Assembly: GCF_026151205.1 (NCBI RefSeq)
Contig: NC_087084.1
Span: 4,459,538-4,523,537, forward strand
Direction: 5' to 3'
Origin: Bolinopsis microptera
Lineage: Eukaryota; Ctenophora; Tentaculata; Lobata; Bolinopsidae
Length of the DNA stretch: 64,000 nucleotides
The translations under genes and the position numbers were made by a program. Of this stretch, positions 1-11,800 are shown one piece after another; position 1 is the first letter of the stretch; each line of letters begins with the position of its first letter. The notes below the pieces were generated by a model that saw only the letters and a list, made by a program, of their open reading frames with translations, ran no database searches and was not told the DNA's origin.

Positions 1-21
1 TACACTACACAACAAATGTGA

Positions 22-273
22 CAGCCATGCTTCACTTTGTGTCATAGTTTTTATCCTAATCAAAGTTCTCCAATCGATGTAAATTGTTTCAAACACAGTT
101 TCAAGAACGATTCAAATGATACAATTTTAAATACACACTGCAATTATCAGCAACTCCCCAGAATCTACAACCTGAATGGAGATTGTAGTGGAATTCACAT
201 TCAAAAAGAGTGTCATATACCTACTAGATGCACGCGTAGTTCGTTTCTCGTGTTCGACAAAGTGATCTACTAA
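22..273 (+). pseudogene. Cysteine-rich ectodomain-like fragment
   Basis: An open frame runs from just after a TGA at 19-21 to a TAA at 271-273 with no convincing start. It encodes about 83 residues with eight cysteines. The segment NLNGDC followed by a cysteine about seven residues on resembles DLNGIC in the LDLR-A receptor at 25.5-28.5 kb, on the opposite strand. That resemblance is by eye and short. It could be a relic of a paralogous ectodomain or an unrelated exon. It lies upstream of the RIM-like exons on the same strand but its stop codon argues against it belonging to them. Confidence 0.25.
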
Positions 274-422
274 CAAATAGGAGCTTTTTATAATCGTAAC
301 AAAGTAAACAATGTTGTTGTTCACACATCCACATGAAACTTTTAGTTGGACAATAACGTCGTTTTCTTCACATTACGCTTAAACTATCTCAATTCAAAAA
401 CTAATTTGTTTGTTTTCTCCAG

Positions 423-3094
423 GAACGCTGGTTACAAGAAGCGATAAAAGAAAACATTGAGAGTTGTGATAACTCTATGTCTTCTCTCAACGATGTTATG
501 GATGATGAGGAGGCTCAAAAACTTCGCGAGGTAAGCAACAAGCTGATTTTACGGGTGATCCATTCATTGGTCCGTCTAGTATGTTCCACTTGATACCAAA
601 CTATTCTAAACATCTTTGTCCCAGATAAGAAATGTAAAAGCAACCAAAATCCTGTATCTAGATCAATGTGAACCCAATTCTCAGGTTTTACCACCTGATT
701 TAGACGACTATATCGGACACTCCCGCCTCCTTCGCAAGTACACCCTGGACCTTGCTACTGACTCTCAGCCCCTCGCCCAAAGTGGGTCATACTTCTTCTC
801 TTAATTAATACTCTTAATTAATACTTCTCTTAATTAATACTGCAGTGTTTTAGTTACATATTCATTGCATCATTTTACGATTAATTTTGCAATATAAATC
901 AGATGGGGATCATATTATATAATTCTGTAAATGGAGCCTCCGGTTTAGACTGTATGTGACAGTTTTAACACACCCTCATTACCTGGGACACAGTGTTCTA
1001 TTCGCCCTGCTCCTCGTACCAGATTACCTGGTTATTGCATGACACTTCATTTATTTGACTAATGGTGCTGGTCGTGTCACGTGTCGCGTGACAAGCGACA
1101 CGTCATCATTGCTATACTAGGTAGTATATTGGTGTCAAATATATGAAAGGTATGGAACTTCTACCACGTTCCACAGAATCCTGTTTTTACTAATGGGGCT
1201 TAATAGATTTCAGCACTCAAATTGTTCAGTTATGCAAGGAGTCTGAATGACACCAACTCAATAAACTTTGTTCCCTATCCAAATGTTATTACCAGCTTAT
1301 AAGGGGTCTGCATGAACTTTGTTCCCTCTACATCATTACGAGTAAATAAGAGTTTTTATTGAACTTTGTTTTCTGGTTCAGGTGGATACGTGGGACTCAG
1401 AGTGGTGGGCGGTAAGAATCTGAATAACAGAATGTTAGCTAAAGTACTAACAGTTAGGTTAGGTAGCCCTGCTGACCTACTCACGTCCGTTAAACCAGGT
1501 AAATGCGATGTCGTTCATTATTAGCAGGGTTCTTTATTTATTAATATTGTATATTAATTATTGCGAAATACTGTGGGCTTGGGGGTTTAAAGATGAACGC
1601 AAAGAAAACAGAGATCATGGTAATTGGGAAAGATACGTCGCAGCACCCACTCCCAGAGAATAGGACCATAGATATTACTGTCGATGGAAACTCTGCAAAG
1701 CAGGTCACTCAATTCACTTATTTGGGTGCCAAAATTACATCGGATGGCAAGATCGATAAAGAAATAAGTGTCAGGATTGGAAAAGCAACCGGAGCTTTTA
1801 ACCAACTCAATAACATTTGGAAGAATAAGAACATAAGCATTAACAACAAAGTGCGAATCTACATCGCAGCTGTTCTTACCATTCTGACCTATGGAAGTGA
1901 GATATGGAACACGACTCAAGTGCAGACAAGAAGATTAGAGTCTTTCCATCAGTACTGCTTACGCAGAATCCTGAGAGTGAGGTGGTTCCATCGAGTAAGA
2001 AATGAAGATGTTTTAAGAAGGGCTTCAATAACTGCTCTTACTGACATAATAGCAACAAAACGGCTACGTTGGTTTGGACATGTCAGTAGAATGCCTGAAG
2101 ATCGGTTACCTAACTATCTACTTGAATGGAAACCCAAGCATGGGAAACGATCAAGAGGCAGGCCTAGGAAGAGCTTAAATGATGTATTTATTGAAGATGC
2201 TGAGCAGAGATTGGATCGTAATGGACTCACGATTGATTGTATGAGAAGATTGGCTGCAGATCGAAAAGGATGGAGAAATATTACCCGCCGAAGTTGTATA
2301 ATACAAAGTAATGACGCAGATGACGCAGACTAATCCTTTTGGATGGAGATCTCGCCATGTAACATGTATGTATTAATTATAATAAGGTATATTGATTATT
2401 TAACAGGGTTCTTTATTTATTAATATGGTATATTAATTATAATAAGGTATATTGATTATTAACAGGGTTCTTTATTTATTAATATGGTATATTAATTATA
2501 ATAAGGTATATTGATTATTTAACAGGGTTCTTTATTTATTAATATGGTATATTAATTATAATAAGGTATATTGATTATTTAACAGGGTTCTTTATTTATT
2601 AATATGGTATATTAATTATAATAAGGTATATTGATTATTTAACAGGGTTCTTTATTTATTAATATGGTATATTAATTATAATAAGGTATATTGATTATTT
2701 AACAGGGTTCTTTATTTATTAATATGGTATATTAATTATAATAAGGTACATTGATTATTAACAGGGTTTTTAATTTATATGATTGTTAAATAACAAGGTT
2801 ACTTTTTGAAATCAAGACAGAAATCAGGGAATTTATTTTTCCGCTTGATCATTTACGATTATGAGGGAAGGTATCAGTAGTGAATTGTGTGTATTATATA
2901 TAATAAATATTATATATAATAAATATCACTTTTAACCATGATTCAGTGTAATAAATCTAATTTCCCCAATAATCAGGAGATCTCATTATCTCGTGGAACG
3001 ATCAGTTGGTTCTAGGTAAAACGTTAGAGGAAACTCAGGCTATCATTAGCGATTATCGGAAGAATACGAGCTTCGTCGTCGCTTACCAGATCAA
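423..3094 (+). CDS. Rim: RIM-like gene, internal exons encoding a PDZ domain (partial)
   Basis: Four exons are inferred from splice sites and phase: 423-530, 625-781, 1382-1498 and 2977-3094. Acceptors end in CAG or TCAG; donors are GTAAGC, GTGGGT, GTAAAT and GTATGC. Joins are phase 0, then 1, then 1. The third and fourth exons together read as a PDZ domain: GYVGLRVVGGK (carboxylate-binding loop), GSPAD, then GDLIISWN across the exon junction and LEETQAIISDY. Known RIM PDZ domains show GLKVVGGK, GDEVLEWNG and EEVYNII at the same places. RIM scaffolds synaptic vesicle release at the active zone, binding Rab3, Munc13 and calcium channels. The first two exons (ERWLQEAIKENIE, then LLRKYTLDLATD) would be the pre-PDZ linker and are less certain; the second exon can also be read through to a TAA at 802-804. 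The fourth can run to a TGA at 3142-3144 if its donor is unused. The zinc-finger 5' end lies outside the window. Confidence 0.68.
805..1381 (+). other. Intron of the RIM-like gene
   Basis: No coding signal or repeat is evident here. A short stretch of CACGTG and GCGACACG words lies at 1078-1102. The sequence ends in a pyrimidine-rich tract and CAG before the PDZ exon. Confidence 0.4.
1562..2370 (+). mobile_element. 5'-truncated LINE, 3' end of reverse transcriptase
   Basis: The ORF at 1593-2333, in frame from about 1577 (GLKMNAKKTE), is the C-terminal part of a non-LTR reverse transcriptase. It shows FTYLGAKITSDG, LTYGSEIW, RRLESFHQYCLRRIL and RLRWFGHVSRM, the thumb and connection region seen in many invertebrate endonuclease/RT elements. 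The catalytic YxDD segment and everything 5' are missing, as expected from target-primed reverse transcription that stopped early. A 10-bp direct repeat TATTAATTAT flanks it at 1552-1561 and 2371-2380, read as the target-site duplication. The insertion sits in a 60-bp tandem array and inside a RIM-like intron. The remaining ORF has no frameshift, so the copy is fairly young. Confidence 0.8.
2371..2790. repeat. 60-bp tandem repeat array (about 7 units)
   Basis: Units begin with AACAGGGTTCTTTATTTATT at about 2402, 2461, 2521, 2581, 2641, 2701 and 2759, so the period is 59-60 bp. Units are nearly identical. One further partial unit lies at about 1525-1561, left of the LINE insertion, so the LINE landed near the array's left edge. 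Confidence 0.9.
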
Positions 3095-3241
3095 GTATGC
3101 AGAACCGGACAAATATTTGGAAATTTCTAGATTGTTTCTTGATTGAATGAAACAAGGCTTTACTCCTGAGTATATCGGTTAAAAATTGATGTTATTTGTA
3201 ATGGTTAACAACAGTTTATGTTGTCTCGTATTGAACTGGTA

Positions 3242-4574
3242 TTCAATATTGGCATCATATCAAATGTTACCAGTCACCAATAGTTGGCATCATATCTAAT
3301 GTTACCAGTCACCAATATTTAGCATCATATCTAATGTTACCAGTCACCAATAGTTGGCATCATATCTAATGTTACCAGTCACCAATATTTAGCATCATAT
3401 CTAATGTTACCAGTCACCATTAGTTGGCATCATGTCTAATGTTACCAGTCACCATTAGTTAGCATCATATCTAATGTTACCAGTCACCATTAGTTAGCAT
3501 CATGTCTAATGTTACCAGTCACCAATATTTAGCATCATATCTAATGTTACCAGTCACCATTAGTTAGCATCATGTCTAATGTTACCAGTCACCAATAGTT
3601 AGCATCATATCTAATGTTACCAGTCACCATTAGTTAGCATCATGTCTAATGTTACCAGTCACCAATATTTAGCATCATGTCTAATGTTACCAGTCACCAA
3701 TATTTAGCATCATGTCTAATGTTACCAGTCACCATTAGTTAGCATCATGTCTAATGTTACCAGTCACCATTAGTTAGCATCATGTCTAATGTTACCAGTC
3801 ACCATTAGTTAGCATCATATCTAATGTTACCAGTCACCAATATACAGCATCATGTCTAATGTTACCAGTCACCAATATTTAGCATCATGTCTAATGTTAC
3901 CAGTCACCAATATACAGCATCATGTCTAATGTTACCAGTCACCAATATTTAGCATCATATCTAATGTTACCAGTCACCATTAGTTAGCATCATGTCTAAT
4001 GTTACCAGTCACCAATATTTAGCATCATGTCTAATGTTACCAGTCACCATTAGTTGGCATCATATCTAATGTTACCAGTCACCAATATTTAGCATCATGT
4101 CTAATGTTACCAGTCACCAATAGTTAGCATCATATCTAATGTTACCAGTCACCATTAGTTGGCATCATATCTAATGTTACCAGTCACCATTAGTTTATTT
4201 TATCTGTAATGTTACCAGTCACCAATATTTAGCATCATGTCTAATGTTACCAGTCACCAATATTTAGCATCATATCTAATGTTACCAGTCACCAATATTT
4301 AGCATCATGTCTAATGTTACCAGTCACCAATAGTTAGCATCATATCTAATGTTACCAGTCACCATTAGTTAGCATCATGTCTAATGTTACCAGTCACCAA
4401 TATTTAGCATCATGTCTAATGTTACCAGTCACCAATATTTAGCATCATGTCTAATGTTACCAGTCACCATTAGTTGGCATCATGTCTAATGTTACCAGTC
4501 ACCATTAGTTGGCATCATATCTAATGTTACCAGTCACCATTATTTAGCATCATATCTAATGTTACCAGTCACCA
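3242..4574. repeat. 35-bp satellite array, clean block (about 38 units)
   Basis: The unit contains GTTACCAGTCACC, a variable AATATTTAGC / ATTAGTTAGC / AATAGTTGGC / AATATACAGC segment, then ATCATGTCTAAT or ATCATATCTAAT. Spacing is exactly 35 bp over more than a kilobase with almost no indels. Variant units are interspersed, which fits unequal crossing-over. The block ends at GTCACCAT, where the ORF1-bearing element begins. Confidence 0.95.
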
Positions 4575-5896
4575 TCTTTTGTAAATTTGCAATAAGTTCA
4601 GTTTGCTGCTACCGCGTAGTTTACCTTTGCGTGTGTACTTGTACATTACTATACAAGTACACTATGGGGGATGACCCAACTTTGACCCGATCCCAGGAGT
4701 TTATTAAGGAGTTCAACTATGATCAACAGGAAGATGTGGAAGGCTGTGTTGCACGCTGGTCCGATCAGTTAGAAAAAGACCTGCATATAGACTACCGTGA
4801 AATTGACTACGATAGTCGTGAAAAGATCAAGACTAAGGATAAACAGACTCTGTCTGGCTGGATTGTGGATGCAGTGGACCTTGTTCGTCGGCAGAGTAGT
4901 CAGATGTATCTCTTGAAGGAGATCATCGAGTGCTTCAAGACGGAAGCACTAGCAGACAAAGAAAAGGTGATCAGACTGCAGGGCCAGCTGCTGATGCAGA
5001 AGGACGAACAACTACAGTTGCTTAAGACGTCTGTTGAGGAGACAGTCCAAACAACGGTGGAGTCAGGGATTCAGAACTATAGTGCAGCTGTTCAACAGAA
5101 CAGTGCAAGTGGTACGGTCTGCAACAGTAAAATCCTGAAGAAGGTGATGAAGAGTGTGGCTGCAGAGGAGGACAGGAGCAAGAACCTGATCGTGTTTGGA
5201 CTGAAAGAAGAGGAGGAAGAACAGCTTCCAGCGCTAGTTACCGCAGTTTTGGAGGAGATCGGGGAGAAACCTCACTTCGAAGCGACTAGAGTCGGTTGGA
5301 AGAGGCCAGGTAGTACGGCTATCCGACCAGTCAAGATCACCGTCCCAAGCTCAACAGCGGTTCATCAGATTCTGATGAAAACAGGGAGACTGAGGGAGAA
5401 TCACAAAGATGTATGGATATGTCCAGACAGATCCAGCGAAGAACGAGCAACAAGGAAGCATCTGGTCACTGACCTGAAGAAGAAGAGGGCGGAACAGACT
5501 CATCTCGACCACTACATCCGGTACGGGAAGGTATGTAGCCGTGATAAGAAGTCATCATGAGTTACACTCTCGGACACTGATCAGTATATGAAGGAGTGAT
5601 GATTATTTTAAGAATTTTCAGACGTTATCTGTATTTAAGAGACAACTATATATTTTGAATATTTTATTATTTGAATGTTTCACACTTTTCATATTTCATA
5701 ATTTTATTACTAGGTGGAGGTGATGTTATTGAGACTTTGGGCGGCCATAAAACTCCTGTTTTGAAAGTTGTCCTCTGTACTTGTTTCACTGACCCACGCT
5801 TTATAGCATTTATACATTTCGGCCCATTTTATATGTTTGTTCGACTTGCTGTACATTTGTATATTTGCTATTTTGTAAAAGTTTCAAATCAAATCA
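4575..5896 (+). mobile_element. Non-LTR element segment with ORF1 only, inserted in satellite
   Basis: Satellite sequence stops at GTCACCAT and resumes at TTAGTTAGCATCATG about 1.32 kb later. Removing the insert restores one intact 35-bp unit with at most a 2-3-bp duplication (CAT). The insert carries a single gene, the ORF1-like protein at 4664-5560, followed by about 330 bp without a convincing ORF. No reverse transcriptase or endonuclease is present, so it is internally deleted, non-autonomous, or a 3'-incomplete LINE copy. Confidence 0.7.
4664..5560 (+). CDS. LINE ORF1-like RNA-binding protein
   Basis: The ATG at 4664 starts a 298-residue protein (MGDDPTLTRSQEF). The frame is open further upstream to 4559 but that part is satellite and leader. 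The middle (about residues 95-145) is glutamine- and leucine-rich and probably coiled-coil. The C-terminal part has RSKNLIVFGLKEEEEE, a region rich in I and V, then ICPDRSSEERATRKHLV. This matches the RRM-like ORF1 proteins of CR1/L2-type elements, where NLIVFGL is the first RRM strand and DRTxxER is common near the end. Such proteins bind element RNA and form the retrotransposition RNP. It is intact, and its higher GC content contrasts with the surrounding satellite. Confidence 0.75.
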   Translation: MGDDPTLTRSQEFIKEFNYDQQEDVEGCVARWSDQLEKDLHIDYREIDYDSREKIKTKDKQTLSGWIVDAVDLVRRQSSQMYLLKEIIECFKTEALADKEKVIRLQGQLLMQKDEQLQLLKTSVEETVQTTVESGIQNYSAAVQQNSASGTVCNSKILKKVMKSVAAEEDRSKNLIVFGLKEEEEEQLPALVTAVLEEIGEKPHFEATRVGWKRPGSTAIRPVKITVPSSTAVHQILMKTGRLRENHKDVWICPDRSSEERATRKHLVTDLKKKRAEQTHLDHYIRYGKVCSRDKKSS

Positions 5897-8800
5897 TTAG
5901 TTAGCATCATGTCTAATGTTACCAGTCACCAATATTTAGCATCATGTCCTAATGTTACCAGTCACCAATATTTAGCATCAGTCTAATGTTACCAGTCACC
6001 AATAGTTGGCATCATATCTAATGTTACCAGTCACCAATATTTAGCATCAAGTCTAATGTTTACCAGTCACCATTATTTGTCATCATACTAATGTTACCAT
6101 CACAGTAGTAAGCATCATATCTAATGTTACCACAGTCACCAATATTTAGCACATGTCTAATGTTACCAGTTTTTTTTCACCAATATGTTGGCATCAATGT
6201 CCTAAATGATACCAGACACCCAAAATTTGGCATCATGTCTAAAGGTTACCATCACCAATATTTAGCATCATGTCTAATGTTACAAGCACCATTATGGCAT
6301 CATTCTCATGATACCAGTCACCATTAGTTGGCAACATAACTAATTTTACAGTCACCAATATTAGCATCATGTCTAATGTTCCATCACCATTAGTTGCAAC
6401 AGTAACTAATGTTACCAGTCACCTTAAGTTGGCATCATATCTAATGTTAACAGTCACCATTATTGGCATCATATCTAATGTTACCAGTCACCATATTAAG
6501 CATACTTCTAATGTTACCAGTCACCATTAGTTGGTGAGCATCATATCTAATGTTACCAGTCACCATTAATTAGCATCCATGTCTAATGTTTACCCAAGTC
6601 ACCCCAATATTTAGCATCATGTCCTAAAGTTACCATCACCATTAGGATAGCAACATTTCTAATGTTACCATCCACCATAATTAGCATCATAACTAATGTT
6701 ACCAGTTCACCAAATTTAGCATCAAGTCCCTAGTTTCCAGATCACCATTAGTTAGCATCATAACTAATGTAACCAGTCACCATTATTTAGCATCAGTCTA
6801 ATGTTACCAGTCACCAATATTTAGCATCATATTCTAATGTTACCAGTCACCAAATTTAGCATCATATCTAAATGTTACCAGTCACCAATATTAGCAATCA
6901 TATCTAATGTTACCAGGCTCCATTAGTTGGCTCATATCTATTGATACCAGACACCAATATTTATCATCTTATCTAATTTTACCATCACCAATTTAAGCAC
7001 ATATGTAAAGTTACCAGTCACCATTAGTTTGGCATCATATCTAATTTACCAGTCACCAATATTAGCATCAATATTTAATGTACCAGTCCACCAATATTTG
7101 TAGCATCATATCTAATGTTACCAGTCACCAATATTTAAGCACATCATATCTAATGTTTTACCAGTCACCATATAAGCATCTATCTAATGTTTACCAGCAC
7201 CAATATTTAGCATCATATCTAATGTTACCATCACCAATATTTAGCATCATATCTAATGTTACCGAGTCACCATTAGTATAGCATCATATCTAATGTTACC
7301 AGTCACCAATAATTTAGCATCATATCTAATGTTACCAGTCCACCAATATTTAGCATTATATCAATGTTACCAGTCACCAATAATTATAGCATCAATACTA
7401 ATGTTACCAGTCCACCAATAATTAGCATCGATATCTAATGTGAGTACCAGTCGACCAATAATTAGCATCCTATATAATGTTACCAGTCACCATTAGTTAG
7501 CATCATATCTAATGTTACCAGTCACCAATATTTAGCATCATATCTAATGTTACCAGTCACCAATATTTAGCATCATATCTAATGTTACCAGTCACCATTA
7601 GTGCATCATATCTAATGTTTCCATCAACCATTATTTAGCATCATGTCTAATGTTACCAGTCACCAATAGTTAGCATCATATCTAATGTTACCAGTCCCAT
7701 TAGTTACACATATCTAATTTACCAGTCTCCAATATTTTAGCATCATATCTAATGTTACCATTCACCAATATTTAGCATCAAATCTAATGTTTACACAGTC
7801 ACCAATATTTAGCATCATCTCTAATGTTTACCAGTCAACCAATATTTACATCATATCTATTGTTACCAGTCCACCATTAGTTACATCATGTCTAATGTTA
7901 CCAGTCACCAATAGTAAGCATCATATCTATGTTACCAGTCACCATTAGTTTAGCCCATCATATCAAATTTACCGTCACCAATATTAACCTCATGTCCTAA
8001 TGTTTAACCCGTCCACCAATAGTTAGCATCATAACTAAATGTTAACCAGTCACCATTAGTTGCATCATATCTAATGTTACCAGTCACCAATTAATTAAGC
8101 ATCATATCTTATGTTTTCCAGTCCCCATCTTTTAGCATCAATGTAAAGTTACCAGTCACCATTAGTTGGCATCATATCTATGTATACCAAGTCACCAATA
8201 TTAGCATCCTATCTAATGTTACCAGTCACCATATTTAGCCTCATATCTAATGTTACCAGTCACCAAAATTTTAGCATCATAAGTAATTTACCAAGTCACC
8301 ATTAGTTAGCATCATATCTAATTTACCAGTCACCAATATTAGCATCATACTAGATGTGACCATCACCAATATTATCAACAATATGTAATGTTACCAGTCA
8401 CCCTTAGTTGGCATCAATATACTAATGTACCAGTTACCAATAGTTTAGCATCATAACTAATGTTACCAAGTCACCAATAGTTAGCCATCATATCTAATGT
8501 ACCAGTCACCAATATTTAGCATCCATATCTAATGTTACCAGTCACCAATATTTATCATCATATCCAATGTTTACCAGTCCACCATAATAGCACATATCTA
8601 ATGTTTACCAGTCACATAAGTATACGCATCATATCTAATGTTACCATCACTCATTAGTTAGCAACAAGTCTAATGTTACCATCACCATTAGTAGCATCAG
8701 ACTAAGTTTTACCAGTCACCATATAGCATCATGTCTAATGTTACCAGTCCACCATTAGTTAGCATCAGTCTAATGTTACCATCACCAAATATTTTTAGCA

Positions 8801-11800
8801 TCATTCTAATGTTCCCAGTCACCATAGTTAGCAATCATGTCTAATGTTACCAGTCACCATATTTAGCATCGTGTCAATGTTACCAATCACCATTAGTTAG
8901 CATCATGTCTAATGTTCCCAGTCACCAATAGTTTTATCATCATGTCTAATGTTACCAGTCACCATTAATTTAGCATCATGTCTAATGTTACCAGATCCAC
9001 CAATAATTTAATGCATCATAACTAATGTTTACCAGTCACCAATATTAGCATCATATCTAATGTTACCAGTCACCAATATTAGCATCAGTCAATGATACCA
9101 AGTTCACCATTCGTTTAGCATCATTCTACTGTTACCTAGACACCAAATTTAGCAACATTCTAATTACCATCACCATTAGTTAGCATCAATCTATATGTTA
9201 CCAGACACCAATATTAGCATCCATGTCCTAATGTTACCATCAACCATTTAGTTAGTCATCATGTCTAATGTTACCAGTCCACCAATATTTATGCATCATA
9301 TCTAATGTTACCAGTCACCATTATTTTAGCATCATGTCTAATGTTTACCAGTTCACCATGAGAGTTAGCATCATGTCTAATGTTACCAGTCACGCAATAG
9401 TTAGCAAATGTCTAATGTTACCAGTCACCAATAATTAGCAACAGGTCTAATGTTACAGTCACCATTAGTTTAGCATCAATGTCAATGTTACCAGGCACCA
9501 AATATTTAAGCATCATATCTAAAGTTACCAGTCACCCATTTTTAGCATCATGTCTAATGTTACCAGTCACCATTATTTAGCATATGCCTAATGTTCAGTC
9601 ACCAATAGTTAGCATCATGTCTAATGTTAACCAGTCACCAATAGTTAGCCTCATATCAATGTTACCAGTTCACCATTTAGATAGCATCATATCTAAAGAT
9701 TACCATCACCAAATTTAGCAACATGTCTAATGTACCAGTCACCAATAGTTAGCATCATATCTAATGTTACCAGTCCCAATATTTTTTATCATCATGTCTA
9801 AAGTACCATCACCATTAGTTAGCATCATGTCTAATTTACCAGTCACCCATAGTTAAAGCATCAAGTCAATGTTACCAGTCCACCAATATGTAAGCATCAT
9901 GTCTAATTGTTACCAGTCACCAATATTTAGCATCATGCTAATTTTACCAGTCACCAATATTTAGCATCATGTCAAATGTTACCAGTCACCATTATTTAGC
10001 ATCAAGTCTAATGTTACCAGTAACCAATATTTAAGCATCATGCCTAATGTTACCAGTCACCAATATTTCGCATCATATCTAATTTACCAGTCCACCAATA
10101 GTTTGGCATCATAATTTACTAATGTACCATCACCATAGTTAGCATCCATGTCTCATGTTACCAACACCATTTAGTAAGCAACATATCTAATGTTACCAGT
10201 CACCAAAATTTAGCATCAAATCTAATGTTACCAGTCACCAATAATTAGCATCATGTCAAATGTACCAGTCACCATTAGTTTAGCATCACATTTCCTAATG
10301 TTCCAGTCCCAATATTTAGCAATCCTGTCTAATGTTACAAGTCACCATTTTAGCACATATCTAATGTTACCAGTCAGACCACTAGTTAGCATCATGTCTA
10401 ATTACCAGTCACCAATAATTTAGCATCATATCTAATGTTACCATCACCAATTATTTAGCATCATGTCTAATGTTACAGTCACCAACATTCGCAACATGTT
10501 CATAATAGGTTCTACCATCACCATAGTCGGCATCATTGTATGTTACCAGTCACCATAGTTAGCATCATGACTAATGTTACCATTCACCAATATTTACATC
10601 AAATCTAAAAATTTACCAGTCACCATAGTTGGCATCATGTCTAGATGTTACCAGTCACCAATAGTTGGCATCATGTCCTAATGTTACCATCACCAATATT
10701 TAGCATCATGGTCTACTGTTACAAGTCACCAATAGTTAGCATCATATCTAATGTTACCATCACCATTAGTTACATCATGTTCTAATGTTACCAGTCACCA
10801 AATTAGCATCATATCTAATGTTACCATCACCAATAGTTAGCATCATATCTAATTTAACCATCACCAATATTTTAGCAACAAGTCTAATGTACCAGTCACC
10901 AATAGTTAGCATCATATCTAATGTTACCTCACCAAGTTTTGGCATCATATCTATGTTACCAGTCACCAATATTTAGCATCATATCTAATGTTACCAGTCA
11001 CCAATAATTTAGCAACATATCTATGTTACCAGTCACCATTAGTTAGCATCATATCTAATGTTTACCAGTCACCATTAGTTGGCATCATATCAATGTTCCC
11101 ATCACCAATATTTAGCATCATAATCTAATGTTACCAGTCACCATTATTTTAGCATCATGTAATGTTTCCAGTCACCATATTTAGCATCATGTCTAATGTT
11201 ACCATTCACCAATATTTTAGCATCATGTCTAATGTTACCAGACACCAATAATTAGCATCATAACTAATGTTACCAGTCACCATTAGTTAGCATCAAATCT
11301 AATGTTACCATCCACCAATATTTTAGCATCATGTCTAATGTATCATCCACCAATATTTAAATCATGTCAAATGTTTTACCAGTCACCAATATTTTAGCAT
11401 CATGTTCTAATGTTACCAACCCCATTAGATAGCATCATAATCTAATGTTACCAAGTCCCCAGTATTGCATCATAGCAAATTTTTTACCAAGTCCCAATAT
11501 TTAGCATCAGTCTAATGTTACCAGTCACATTAGTTAGCAACATGTCTAATGATTACCAGTCACCATTAGTTTTAGCATCAGTCTAATGTTACCAGTCACC
11601 ATATTTACATCATGTCTAATGTTTACCATCACCATATTTAGCATCATGTCCTAATGTTACCAGTCACCAATATTTAAGCATCATATCAAATGTTACCAGT
11701 CACCATTATTAGCATCATAATCTAATGTTACCAGTCACCAATATTTAGCACATGTCTAATGTTACCATCACCAATAATTTAGCATCAAGTACTAATGTTA

